Origin: Blautia sp. | GTDB taxonomy: Bacteria; Bacillota; Clostridia; Lachnospirales; Lachnospiraceae | Direction: 5' to 3' | DNA length: 64,000 nt | NCBI GenBank assembly: GCA_026169535.1 | Contig: JAPFCU010000045.1 | Coordinates: 1 to 64,000 of the forward strand | Shown: positions 17,417 through 26,177 of the stretch, piece by piece | How positions within the stretch are numbered: position 1 is the first letter of the stretch | Layout of the letters: each line of letters begins with the position of its first letter | Position numbers and translations under genes: made by a program | Notes under the pieces: model-generated | Told to the model about the DNA's origin: nothing | What the model saw: only the letters and a program-made list of their open reading frames with translations | Database searches by the model: none

Positions 17417-18745
17417 TTATTCCTGACCTGCCGCTTTAAAGCAAAGTGTATACATATCTTCGCTGTAATTTTTCAAATTAATTCTTGTTCCAGTAGCAGT
17501 TGTCTGATATTCTGCCTGAACTCTCTGATCAAGAGGGATAAGTTCTCCAAATACATTCGGGATTTCAACTGTATCCATACCTTTTTTCAGTCCATCCACA
17601 AACACATACAGATCGGATCCTTTTGCAGTAAAATGCACTGCTGTGCCATTATCTGATACAACTGACTCTCTCCTGCTGCACCTTGTTTCGTAAATCCCCT
17701 CTCCATTGGTCTCAAGCCAGCTGCCAAGAACAAGGAGCCTTCTCTCCTGCTCTGCCGGAATCGTTCCGTCTGCCTTAGGTCCGATATTGATAAGAAGGTT
17801 TCCATTGTTTGCAACTGTTCCAACCAGAAGAGAAATCAAACCCTGTTCAGAAATAATCTGGTCATCGCCTTCATTCTCATTATATCCAAATGACAATCCC
17901 ATTCCACGACACATTTCCCATTTTTCGCTGCGGTCAACTTTTCCCTGCTTATACTCTTTTGTCAGGAAATCATGGTAACGATCATTAAATCTGTCATTTA
18001 CCACGCCTTCTTCAACCTTGTTGTAATAATGTGCCAGGAAAAACGGCATCATTTCTTCACTCTGCTTCGGCCATCCGATATCATTCCATACCAGACTTGG
18101 TTCGTAGGTATCCACAAGCTCCATCATTTGCTTATAAGAATAATCTGCATATTCAAAAGTAGGACTTGCAGTCCCAAAAAGATCATCATTTTCAAAAATC
18201 GGATCATTTGCATACTGCCAGTCAATCAGTCCGGAATAGTAAAGACCCATGCGGATTCCTTCCGCCCGCACTGCATCTGTCAGCTCTCCTGTGATGTCTC
18301 TTTTCGGTCCCATTTTTACACAGTTAAAATCTGTATATTTACTTGGATATAAACAGAAACCATCATGATGTTTCGTTGTCAGCACTACATACTGTGCTCC
18401 GGCTTTTTTAAACAGCTCTGCCCATTTTGCCGGATCCCAGTTTTCAGCCTTCCACATCGGGATAAAATCTTCATATTTAAAATCTTTGCCGTATTTCTCC
18501 ATATGATGCTCATAGGTAGGACCTTTTCCTATATTCAAAGAATTGTAATACCACTCTGCATAAGGATTATCTGCAAACCATTCCTTGGAATCCACTTCTC
18601 CCAGTTCCCATGTATGAGGTGCGTAAGCCGGAACTGAATAAATCCCCCAATGGATAAAAATGCCAAATTTGCAGTCATCATACCACTTCGGTACCTGATG
18701 CGTATTCACAGATTCCCATTTTCCTGTATATCTTTTTGTACTCAT
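17417..18745 (-). CDS. GH29 alpha-L-fucosidase family protein (first paralogue)
   Basis: The 442-residue enzyme is a retaining GH29 glycoside hydrolase, expected to remove alpha-linked L-fucose. KFGIFIHWGIYSVPAY (26-41) and TKHHDGFCLY (125-134) are family landmarks. Asp222 in SLVWNDIGWP is the likely nucleophile, and LLINIGPKADGTIP closes the barrel. There is no signal peptide, so it acts on imported glycans in the cytosol. The start at 18745 follows AGGGAGAAC; a further-upstream in-frame ATG overlaps the preceding gene. It is the distal one of three paralogues in the operon. Confidence 0.92.
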   Translation of the reverse strand: MSTKRYTGKWESVNTHQVPKWYDDCKFGIFIHWGIYSVPAYAPHTWELGEVDSKEWFADNPYAEWYYNSLNIGKGPTYEHHMEKYGKDFKYEDFIPMWKAENWDPAKWAELFKKAGAQYVVLTTKHHDGFCLYPSKYTDFNCVKMGPKRDITGELTDAVRAEGIRMGLYYSGLIDWQYANDPIFENDDLFGTASPTFEYADYSYKQMMELVDTYEPSLVWNDIGWPKQSEEMMPFFLAHYYNKVEEGVVNDRFNDRYHDFLTKEYKQGKVDRSEKWEMCRGMGLSFGYNENEGDDQIISEQGLISLLVGTVANNGNLLINIGPKADGTIPAEQERRLLVLGSWLETNGEGIYETRCSRRESVVSDNGTAVHFTAKGSDLYVFVDGLKKGMDTVEIPNVFGELIPLDQRVQAEYQTTATGTRINLKNYSEDMYTLCFKAAGQE

Positions 18746-18791
18746 GTTGTTCTCCCTTCCGCCCGCCCGTGCGGGAAACCTATATATGCTT

Positions 18792-20255
18792 TTATTCAAT
18801 TGTAATCTTCAGAACTACTGGCATATCACCCGGTTCAATAATCCTTCCACAGGAAATATCAAGTGCCTCATTACGGAAAAATCGCGGATGAAGATTTGTC
18901 CCTAAAAGCTCCACATCACAGATAGAAGATTTCAGGAGTTTCATATCATTTCCAAGTGATCTTATATGAATTTCTCCGTCCTCCGGCCAGTGAAGCACAA
19001 TAGCATATATATGATTCCCTTTACTGGTAAAACGGATATCTTCTGATGTAAAATTCTTTTCATATGTATCGGTAAAATGTCCTTCAGGAATCACTGTCGG
19101 ACCTTCTCCAAATACTTTCCAGTATCTTGTTCCATAAATTGCTTCTCCATTCACCTTCAGCCATTTACCGATCTCTCGAAGAATATGAGCATCTTCATCA
19201 GGAATCGTTCCGTCAGCTTTCGGTCCAACATTTAAAAGCAGAGCGCCATTCTTACTGACTACATCTACCAAATCCAAAACAATATCTGATGTTTTTTTGT
19301 AATCATTTCCGATGGTATAACCCCAGGAATTTCTGGCAACAGAAGTATCATTTTGCCAAAGATCCGGCGTAATATGATCCAGCTGTCCTCTTTCCAGATC
19401 TTTAACTGCGCTTCCATGCACATAAGCATCAAATTTTGCATCTATAGCCACTTCTATTCCCCACTGCTCTGCCCGATTATAATAATATGCAGCAAATTTT
19501 CTGAGGTACGGCTTCCACGCATACTGCTGAATCCACCAGTCAAAAAAAATGAGCTTTGGATGGTATTTATCTATCAGTTCGCAGGTATGAACAAGCCATT
19601 TTTCCATATGTTCCTGTGTGGGCGTATTATCATATATGTTACTGTGATCCCTGGTTGGTCCTGCCGCTGGCCCATATAGTTCTTTGTACTGAAAATCATT
19701 TACATCTGCTTCCGGAATCTCTCTGGCACCATTAAAAAACCAGTAATTTTCTGCACGATGAGAGGATGCTCCTAAAACCATTCCACGGTGTTCAATTTCC
19801 TCTTTCAACTGTCCAAGCACATCTCTCTCCGGTCCCATTTCAGCAGCATTCCACGGACTAAGTTCACTGGCATACATCTTAAATCCATCATGATGCTCCG
19901 CCACCGGTACTACAAATTTTGCTCCTGCTTCCTGAAACAGTTCTGCCCACTGTACCGGATCAAATTTTTCTCCACGGAACATAGGGATAAAATCCTTGTA
20001 TCCAAATTTATCCAGAGTACCATATGTCTCTACATGATGGAGATTCTCTCTGGATCCTTTTCGGTACATATTTCTCGGATACCACTCATCTCCAAAAGCC
20101 GGAACACTATACACACCCCAATGGATAAAAATCCCGAACTTTCCTTTTTCATACCATACTGGCGTGGGATGTCCGCACAGGGAATCCCAGGTATCTGTAT
20201 ATGGCCCCTGTGCGATCACTTCGTCAATCTTACGAAGATATTCCTCTGTACTCAT
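18792..20255 (-). CDS. GH29 alpha-L-fucosidase family protein (second paralogue)
   Basis: The 487-residue protein is a second GH29 enzyme. Landmarks are KFGIFIHWGVYSVPAF near residue 40, AEHHDGFKMY near 120, and LLLNVGPKADGTIPDE. Asp239 in LIFFDWWIQQ is the likely nucleophile. A C-terminal beta domain (about 380-487) follows the barrel. No signal peptide is present. The ATG at 20255 is preceded by AAGGGGTG; the GTG nine bases upstream overlaps this site. It starts six bases after the third paralogue ends. It is diverged from both neighbours, which suggests different linkage preference. Confidence 0.92.
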   Translation of the reverse strand: MSTEEYLRKIDEVIAQGPYTDTWDSLCGHPTPVWYEKGKFGIFIHWGVYSVPAFGDEWYPRNMYRKGSRENLHHVETYGTLDKFGYKDFIPMFRGEKFDPVQWAELFQEAGAKFVVPVAEHHDGFKMYASELSPWNAAEMGPERDVLGQLKEEIEHRGMVLGASSHRAENYWFFNGAREIPEADVNDFQYKELYGPAAGPTRDHSNIYDNTPTQEHMEKWLVHTCELIDKYHPKLIFFDWWIQQYAWKPYLRKFAAYYYNRAEQWGIEVAIDAKFDAYVHGSAVKDLERGQLDHITPDLWQNDTSVARNSWGYTIGNDYKKTSDIVLDLVDVVSKNGALLLNVGPKADGTIPDEDAHILREIGKWLKVNGEAIYGTRYWKVFGEGPTVIPEGHFTDTYEKNFTSEDIRFTSKGNHIYAIVLHWPEDGEIHIRSLGNDMKLLKSSICDVELLGTNLHPRFFRNEALDISCGRIIEPGDMPVVLKITIE

Positions 20256-20260
20256 ACTAA

Positions 20261-21508
20261 TCACCCCTTGATTGATTCGAAAATCGGCTCCTCTTCTTCA
20301 AGTTCCAGACATACACAATAGTTTTTCTGGTTATGCAGTTCTTCCGGAATCTCCACCTCGATCATGCTGTCACCTTCACAGCTCTTCATAAAGCGATACT
20401 CCAGCTTTTGTCCGCTGCTTACCAGATATGCGCCTGTCAGTCTGTTTCCTACATTCATAAGTTCAATACGAATTCTTGGCGAAAGCACATGTACATAAAG
20501 TTTGTGTTCTCTTCCGGTAAATTCAATTCCCGGAATCTCATAAGCATAAACACCCAGAGGTCTTGTTCCGTAGATTGCCTCACCATTTTCAGTCACATAT
20601 TTTCCTACTTCATTAAGAACCTCCACACATTTTTCCGGAACGATTCCGTCTGCCGTAGGTCCTACATTGAGAAGGTAATTGCCTCCACGGCTTACGATTT
20701 TCAGAAGAAGGCTTAAAATATGGTCTGCACTCTTCCAGTTTGTATCAAATTTGTTGAATCCCCAGGTGTCGTTGACTGTTGCCGGAACCTCCCAGTCTCC
20801 TTCATACGGAAGTCTTGGAATATAGTTATCACCTGTTGTCATATAGTCTCCCATATGATTTCCGGTACGTCCGCTTAAAAGACAGTCTGGCTGAATGGAT
20901 TTTACAAGATCGATCAGCTCCTGAGTCTGAGCAACTGTGATACCCATTGGAGTATCAAACCAGATCAGGCAGATATCTCCATAATTTTCCAGCAGTTCCT
21001 TTACCTGTGGTTTACATTTTTCATCAAAATATTTCTGGAAATCTCTCTGGGAATTATCTTTTCTGTGCATATATCCATTGGGATCATCCCAATCCTGTGC
21101 CTGTGAATAATAAAATCCCATTTTCACATCATATTTCTCACAGGCAAGCTGGAGTTCTTTCAGAATATCTCTTCCATAAGGGGTAGCCTTTACCACATTA
21201 AAATCACTCACTTTGGAATCATACATGGCAAATCCTTCGTGATGTTTTGCGGTAAGAACAATATACTTCATTCCCCACTGTTCTTTTGCACGCTTCACAA
21301 ATGCATCTGCATCAAACCCTGTAGGATTAAACTGCTCTGCCAGCTTTTCATAATCCTCTACCGGAATATCAAAGTCGTTTTCGATCCACTCTGCGATCCT
21401 GTCAGTTTTTCGTCCCTTGTATTCACCTGCAAGAATACTGTAAAGTCCCCAGTGAATAAATAAACCGTATTTTGCATCTTTGAACCACTGCTGTTTTGTA
21501 TCTTTCAT
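20261..21508 (-). CDS. GH29 alpha-L-fucosidase family protein (third paralogue, first in the operon)
   Basis: The 415-residue protein is the shortest of the three GH29 enzymes and the nearest to the transporter genes. It has KYGLFIHWGLYSILAGEYKG, AKHHEGFAMYDSKVSDFN and LLNVGPTADGIVPEK. Asp185 in LIWFDTPMG is the likely nucleophile. It carries ENDFDIPVEDYEKLAEQFNP, which the other two lack. There is no signal peptide. The ATG at 21508 follows GGAGG; the in-frame ATG upstream overlaps the permease gene and has no site. A shortened C-terminal beta domain ends in a glutamate-rich tail. Confidence 0.92.
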   Translation of the reverse strand: MKDTKQQWFKDAKYGLFIHWGLYSILAGEYKGRKTDRIAEWIENDFDIPVEDYEKLAEQFNPTGFDADAFVKRAKEQWGMKYIVLTAKHHEGFAMYDSKVSDFNVVKATPYGRDILKELQLACEKYDVKMGFYYSQAQDWDDPNGYMHRKDNSQRDFQKYFDEKCKPQVKELLENYGDICLIWFDTPMGITVAQTQELIDLVKSIQPDCLLSGRTGNHMGDYMTTGDNYIPRLPYEGDWEVPATVNDTWGFNKFDTNWKSADHILSLLLKIVSRGGNYLLNVGPTADGIVPEKCVEVLNEVGKYVTENGEAIYGTRPLGVYAYEIPGIEFTGREHKLYVHVLSPRIRIELMNVGNRLTGAYLVSSGQKLEYRFMKSCEGDSMIEVEIPEELHNQKNYCVCLELEEEEPIFESIKG

Positions 21509-21557
21509 AATGTAAAAACCTCCGTACCCATTCATTGTTTCTCTCTTTATTCTGCAA

Positions 21558-22397
21558 TCATCCTTTAACTGCACCTGCAAGCATACCTGCCTCTACCTTC
21601 TCATGCAGTACCAGATAAATGATAAGCATTGGAATCATGGACATGATAACAAACGCAAACTGCGGACCATAATCCGTAGTAAAGTTTGCTGTAAAGTTCA
21701 GCATTGCTCTGGAAATCGTATATTTATTGCTGTCTGTGATCAGAATCAGGGAAAAGATCAGCTCGCTGTATCCATAAATAAATACCAGGATTGCCTCTGT
21801 AGCAATGATCGGCTTACAAATTGGAGTAAGGATAGTTGTAAGAAGCTTCAGATCGCCGCATCCGTCAATCTTTGCCGCTTCATCAAGACCTCTGTCCAGT
21901 CCCTGTATATATCCTGTAAACAAGAAGATTGCCTGAGACAGATTAAATGCCGTATAAATAAGGATCAGGAATGCATAACTGTTTTTTGTTCCTAATGCAC
22001 TGGAAATTTTTGATACAGATACCAGTGTACAATGTACCGGAACCATAACACCTGCCATAAACAGGAAATATGCCGCTTTCAGATAACCAAAACTTTTTCT
22101 TGCGATCACATATGCAGCCGGCATAGCAATAATAACCGTTACAACCAGTGTAGCAATCGCTACAAAAAGAGAGTTTCCAATAGATTTCAATGCATTAGCA
22201 ATACGGATCGCATCCGGATAGTTCTGGAAGTTCCACACCTTTGGTATAGAGAACATTCCCAGCAAAATCTCATCGTTTGTTTTAAGTGATGAAATCAAGG
22301 TAACGATCAGTGGAAAGAAAGTAACCACCGCCATAAAAATAGCAATAAAATACTGTCCAAAAGTTTTTAATTTTTTTAACGCTCTGTAATTTTTCAT
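21558..22397 (-). CDS. Carbohydrate ABC transporter permease, MalG type
   Basis: The 279-residue membrane protein has about six membrane helices and the permease-ATPase contact loop (EAA loop) DEAAKIDGCGDLKLLTTI. It belongs to the CUT1 family of oligosaccharide importers. It pairs with the MalF-type permease 41 bases upstream. The ATPase is not encoded in the operon and is presumably a shared MsmK-like protein elsewhere. AAGGAGAA precedes the ATG. Confidence 0.93.
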   Translation of the reverse strand: MKNYRALKKLKTFGQYFIAIFMAVVTFFPLIVTLISSLKTNDEILLGMFSIPKVWNFQNYPDAIRIANALKSIGNSLFVAIATLVVTVIIAMPAAYVIARKSFGYLKAAYFLFMAGVMVPVHCTLVSVSKISSALGTKNSYAFLILIYTAFNLSQAIFLFTGYIQGLDRGLDEAAKIDGCGDLKLLTTILTPICKPIIATEAILVFIYGYSELIFSLILITDSNKYTISRAMLNFTANFTTDYGPQFAFVIMSMIPMLIIYLVLHEKVEAGMLAGAVKG

Positions 22398-22438
22398 TCT
22401 GTTCTCCTTTCTTCAAGGATCCGCCATCCTGTCAGTTA

Positions 22439-23332
22439 TCAATCTTTTTCTTTAAAAATAACATTATTCAACAGTACAGACAGTACAAGTCCCAGTACCA
22501 GAAGGATAATACTGATTGCTCCGCTTCGTCCCATAAGCTTGTACTGGAATCCCTGCGTATAAAGAAGAACAGCAGGAGTCGCACTGGAATCCATCGGTCC
22601 GCCGCCGGTCATTGCCCATACGATATCAAATGCCTTGAGACATCCGGTAACACAGATGACCGAGAATACCATGAACATGTTTTTACAGAGAGGAACGGTA
22701 ATATGAATAATCTTTTTCAATCCGGTACAGCCATCCAGGAGGGCTGCGTCATGAATCTCATCCGGGATTGCCACAATACCCGCAGCAAAGATCAGCATGT
22801 TATATCCTGCGTACATCCACTCATTTACCAGGACAACGCACCATATATTTACCGTCGGCGTAGCCAGCCAGTTTATAATATACTCTTCAAGCCCGATGGC
22901 TCTCAAAAACTGCGCCAGAACACCAAAATTTGCATTCAGCATAAATGTCCACATAAGACCAACAGCTGTAGTACCCAGCATAACCGGCATAAGGTATGCT
23001 GTCTTAAAGAATTTAATTCCTTTCAGCTTGGAAGTAACAAGAAGTGCCATTCCAAAAGCAATCGGCATCAGAATACAGAAACCGCCGATCATGAAATAAA
23101 GAGCGTTCAGCATACTCTTCCAGAACTTTTCACTTGTAAGAACCTTAATATAGTTTTCAAGTCCTACCCAGGTAACAGGCGCACCGCCGATACCGTTCCA
23201 CTTGTTCAGAGACAGCCATGCTGTGTTTATTACCGGATAAATAACAAACGCAACTGTAAGGATAATTCCCGGAAGAACAAAAAGCATGGACTTCAGGTAG
23301 GATTTTCTGTAGGTTTTTGACTTAAAGAACAT
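22439..23332 (-). CDS. Carbohydrate ABC transporter permease, MalF type
   Basis: The 297-residue membrane protein has about six helices, an N-terminal basic segment (KSKTYRKSYLKS), and an EAA-like loop around IPDEIHDAALLDGCTGLKKI. It is the first permease of a CUT1 importer. Of two in-frame ATGs I chose the second, at 23332, because GGAGGT ends six bases before it and abuts the first. An intercistronic hairpin separates it from the binding-protein gene. Confidence 0.93.
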   Translation of the reverse strand: MFFKSKTYRKSYLKSMLFVLPGIILTVAFVIYPVINTAWLSLNKWNGIGGAPVTWVGLENYIKVLTSEKFWKSMLNALYFMIGGFCILMPIAFGMALLVTSKLKGIKFFKTAYLMPVMLGTTAVGLMWTFMLNANFGVLAQFLRAIGLEEYIINWLATPTVNIWCVVLVNEWMYAGYNMLIFAAGIVAIPDEIHDAALLDGCTGLKKIIHITVPLCKNMFMVFSVICVTGCLKAFDIVWAMTGGGPMDSSATPAVLLYTQGFQYKLMGRSGAISIILLVLGLVLSVLLNNVIFKEKD

Positions 23333-23355
23333 AATCATACCTCCAATTTTAAAGA

Positions 23356-23392
23356 GCGGGCGTCACCGAACACTCCCGTTGGTGAGGCCCGC
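23356..23392 (-). terminator. Intercistronic hairpin between binding protein and permease genes
   Basis: The stem GCGGGC/GCCCGC plus TCACC/GGTGA, with one G-G mismatch and a 13-base loop, lies between the binding protein and the permeases, followed by TCTTTAAAATT on the transcript strand. Such hairpins commonly act as partial terminators or 3'-end stabilisers that keep the binding protein in excess. Confidence 0.65.
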
Positions 23393-23434
23393 CCTGCATT
23401 ATATATTCAATGCATTACCTGCTTCGTATCTTAA

Positions 23435-24760
23435 TTATTCATACTCTGCAATCAGATCAACGATGGTCTTTCCTACTTCATCAACAGAATTACCCATTGC
23501 AATTCCCTGAAGTGCCTGACGAACAGTATTGATCATATGAGTTGCAATATCATAGTTCTCGATATCGCCGCGTACATCTTCTGTTTCTGCGATGATAGCA
23601 CTTGCTTCTTTGCTCAGGTAGTTTCCTGCCTCTGTTGTGATATCCACACAAAGAGGAGACGGATAACCTTCTGCAAAAGTATTTACTACATCTTCACTTG
23701 TCATATATTTCAGGAAAAGTACAGAAGCTGCAACTTCATCAGGATTACCTGTATCAACTACATAATAAGCCTCGTTTCCGCCGCCCATATCCTGAAGTGC
23801 AAACTCTTCATTTACATATGGCATACGCATTGCATGAATCTTTTCGTTATCATAGAACTCGTTGCCGGTTTTGTCTTCTGCACAATACCATGTTCCCATA
23901 AACAGGAATGCAGCACCGCCAGTATTAAAGATAGATCTTTCCTGGCCATCATCAATACCAAGAAGGTTTGTTCCAAGATATCCCTTATCTGCTGCATCTT
24001 TGATCATCTGATAGATCTGTTTCTGCTCTTCTCCATCATAAGCAACTTCTCTTGTACCAAGCTTTTCAGCCATGTCAACACCGAATGTCTTGTAGTTCAG
24101 TGCTGAATGAAGGTGTCCGAAACGATAATCATCTTTCTCACCCATTTCAAAAGGCTGTACTCCGTTTGCTTTCAGTTTCTCGCAGGCTGCCATCAGGTCA
24201 TCCCAGCTCTTAATAGAAGCAGGATCAATATCATTGGCTGCAAGTATCTCTTCATTATAGAAAAGCATTACCTGGTATGCAGTAAATGGAACACCATAGG
24301 AACCTTCATATCCATAAGTAGTAAAATCAGTCAGGTTCTCGCCCATTGCGTTGAATCTTTCTTTCCATTCCGGATACTGCTCATAATATGGAGTCATATC
24401 CACGATCAGATTCTGCTCAATATAGCCTGCTGTACGAGATCCGCCGTACTCCTGGATAATGTTCGGCATGGAACTCTCATCTGACATAAGAACAGATTCT
24501 GAATTCAGCCACTCGGACTCAGTCGGAATGTTGATGCACTCAACAGTTATCCCCGGATATTTCTCCATAAATCCATTTACGATGTCCTGATAGAGAGGTC
24601 CTGAAACATCAGCTTCATCCCATCTGGTGTGGAGTGTGATGGTAACATCCTTAAACTCATGGTTTTCCACATCATAATTCACTTCATCAGCGAATACCAC
24701 GCTTCCTGTGGAAGCTACCATAGTAAGGGCTGTCATAGCAGCAATCAGTTTTTTCTTCAT
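23435..24760 (-). CDS. Sugar ABC transporter substrate-binding protein without a lipobox
   Basis: The 441-residue protein is a CUT1-type extracellular sugar-binding protein. After the signal peptide come FKDVTITLHTRWDEAD, VNGFMEKYPGITVECINIP and a C-terminal DEVGKTIVDLIAEYE. The signal peptide (1-24) ends VVFA-DEV and has no cysteine, so there is no lipobox, which is unusual for a binding protein in a Gram-positive cell. The ATG at 24760 follows GAAAGGAG; the in-frame GTG upstream overlaps that site. It is the first gene of the fucosidase operon, so the ligand is probably a fucosylated glycan. Confidence 0.92.
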   Translation of the reverse strand: MKKKLIAAMTALTMVASTGSVVFADEVNYDVENHEFKDVTITLHTRWDEADVSGPLYQDIVNGFMEKYPGITVECINIPTESEWLNSESVLMSDESSMPNIIQEYGGSRTAGYIEQNLIVDMTPYYEQYPEWKERFNAMGENLTDFTTYGYEGSYGVPFTAYQVMLFYNEEILAANDIDPASIKSWDDLMAACEKLKANGVQPFEMGEKDDYRFGHLHSALNYKTFGVDMAEKLGTREVAYDGEEQKQIYQMIKDAADKGYLGTNLLGIDDGQERSIFNTGGAAFLFMGTWYCAEDKTGNEFYDNEKIHAMRMPYVNEEFALQDMGGGNEAYYVVDTGNPDEVAASVLFLKYMTSEDVVNTFAEGYPSPLCVDITTEAGNYLSKEASAIIAETEDVRGDIENYDIATHMINTVRQALQGIAMGNSVDEVGKTIVDLIAEYE

Positions 24761-24784
24761 TTTGTTGTCTCCTTTCACCTTTGT

Positions 24785-24796
24785 TAAACGTTTCGT
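24785..24796 (-). promoter_or_regulatory. LacI-type operator, proximal copy
   Basis: TAAACGTTTCGT on the plus strand contains the CG-centred palindrome AAACGTTT typical of LacI-family sites. It lies about 20 bases downstream of the operon's predicted start, where a bound repressor would block transcription. An identical 12-mer lies at 24914-24925. Confidence 0.7.
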
Positions 24797-24811
24797 TTTT
24801 ATTGTAATTAG

Positions 24812-24840
24812 ACTTTATCATTCACCGTCATTTTTGTCAA
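24812..24840 (-). promoter_or_regulatory. Promoter of the fucosidase transport operon
   Basis: On the minus strand, TTGACA (24840-24835) and TAAAGT (24817-24812) are 17 bp apart. The proximal operator follows immediately downstream. Confidence 0.85.
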
Positions 24841-24913
24841 TAAATCTTTGTAAACTTTATTTATTTCAGCATTTTTACACAATTTTACCATCTTTTTTTA
24901 GTACTATCCACTA

Positions 24914-24925
24914 TAAACGTTTCGT
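24914..24925. promoter_or_regulatory. LacI-type operator, distal copy
   Basis: A second exact copy of TAAACGTTTCGT lies between the divergent promoters, 129 bp from the first. The pair could support looping by a tetrameric LacI-type repressor, or one copy could be a CcpA cre site. Confidence 0.65.
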
Positions 24926-24977
24926 CTATATTTTCATTTAAACCAGAAAACAGCCTTTATGCATCACGGTCACAGAA

Positions 24978-25006
24978 TTGTGTTTTCTGAAATCACATAC
25001 TATGAT
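24978..25006 (+). promoter_or_regulatory. Promoter of the LacI-family gene
   Basis: TTGTGT (24978-24983) and TATGAT (25001-25006) are 17 bp apart, about 58 bases before the regulator start. Confidence 0.65.
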
Positions 25007-25063
25007 ATAATAAATACAAAAAATTCTTGTCATCCAAGTGATCTTGTCAGGAGGAAATATCAT

Positions 25064-26107
25064 ATGAAAGTTACGATTAAAGACATCGCAAAAGAAACAG
25101 GCCTTTCCACCGCTACCGTATCAAAATATCTAAATAATATAAAAATACAGGAAAACAATCGTATACTTATTGAGGCCGCCATAGAAAAATTAGGATATCG
25201 GCCGAATCGTTCTGCCCAGATCCTCCGCTCAAAAAAAACAAGAACTATCGGTATTCTTATTTCTGATCTTGGAAATTATTTCTGGGGATCTGTAATCGGA
25301 ACTATATCCCATTATTTTGCCAGTCAACAATATACTGTTATCACCCGATCCTATTCTTTTGATATGGAACTGGAAAAAAACGTCATCCGCGACATTATTT
25401 CTCAGAATTTTGAAGGCCTGATCATGCTGCCCTTTAACAATTGTGATCATTACTATAAGCTTCTTCAAAATGCAGGTATTCCTGTTATCATACTGGATCA
25501 GCTTCCCACTATGATACAGGAATATCCTGTCGACTGCGTACTTTCTGATAATTATGACGGAAGCGCACTTCTGGCTGAACACCTTTATCAAAACGGACAT
25601 ACAAACATATGCATTTTGGATCAGGCCGTCAATTCTCATACTATAGAAGTCCGGATAAAAGCGGTTAAAGATGTCTACTCGCGCCACGGCATTAATCTGA
25701 CAACCTGTTTTCCCTGTCCAGAGCCTTTTATTTTTAAAGAGACCAAAGATGTCATCCTGGAAAACAAACAACGGCTGTGCCAGATACTGGATTCACCTGA
25801 TCCTCCTACTGCTGTGTTTTTCACAAATTATATTTCAGCCATGGGAGGACTGTCCGCTGTTAATTCATTAGGGCTGAATGTTCCGGATGATATTTCTCTG
25901 GTCTGCTTTGACAACGATCCTCTCTTTCGTGCCATGCATACCTCCATGACCTGTGTAGCCCAGGATCTGACTTCTATCGGAATCAGAGCCTCTGAACTTC
26001 TGATGCAGCGTATCTCAGGTGACTACAGTGATTTTCCGGTTACAGAAATCATAAATGTAGAATTCCATTCCGGCAAGTCTGTACGAAATCTTCACACCGG
26101 AAGATAA
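25064..26107 (+). CDS. LacI-family transcriptional regulator of the fucosidase operon
   Basis: The 347-residue protein starts with a LacI helix-turn-helix (TIKDIAKETGLSTATVSKYLN) and hinge (RPNRSAQILRSKKTRTIGIL). A periplasmic-binding-protein-like sugar sensor domain follows. The ATG at 25064 has AGGAGG at the right distance; upstream in-frame codons run through the promoter. It is divergent from the nine-gene operon, and two identical operators lie in between, so it very probably represses that operon. The inducer is likely a sugar released inside the cell. Confidence 0.93.
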   Translation: MKVTIKDIAKETGLSTATVSKYLNNIKIQENNRILIEAAIEKLGYRPNRSAQILRSKKTRTIGILISDLGNYFWGSVIGTISHYFASQQYTVITRSYSFDMELEKNVIRDIISQNFEGLIMLPFNNCDHYYKLLQNAGIPVIILDQLPTMIQEYPVDCVLSDNYDGSALLAEHLYQNGHTNICILDQAVNSHTIEVRIKAVKDVYSRHGINLTTCFPCPEPFIFKETKDVILENKQRLCQILDSPDPPTAVFFTNYISAMGGLSAVNSLGLNVPDDISLVCFDNDPLFRAMHTSMTCVAQDLTSIGIRASELLMQRISGDYSDFPVTEIINVEFHSGKSVRNLHTGR

Positions 26108-26131
26108 ACAGCAAAAACAGTCTCCTGTACA

Positions 26132-26169
26132 AAATGGGATTGCCATTCAACAGAACAGCAATCCCATTT
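26132..26169. terminator. Terminator between the two LacI-family genes
   Basis: A 12-bp stem (AAATGGGATTGC / GCAATCCCATTT) with a 14-base loop sits between convergent genes. Confidence 0.8.
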
Positions 26170-26177
26170 CTAAATCT

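Noticed and set aside
20261-21580. Starting the first GH29 gene at the most upstream in-frame codon
   Set aside because: That start would overlap the permease gene and add residues unlike GH29 N-termini. The ATG at 21508 has GGAGG in front and begins close to the conserved barrel start.
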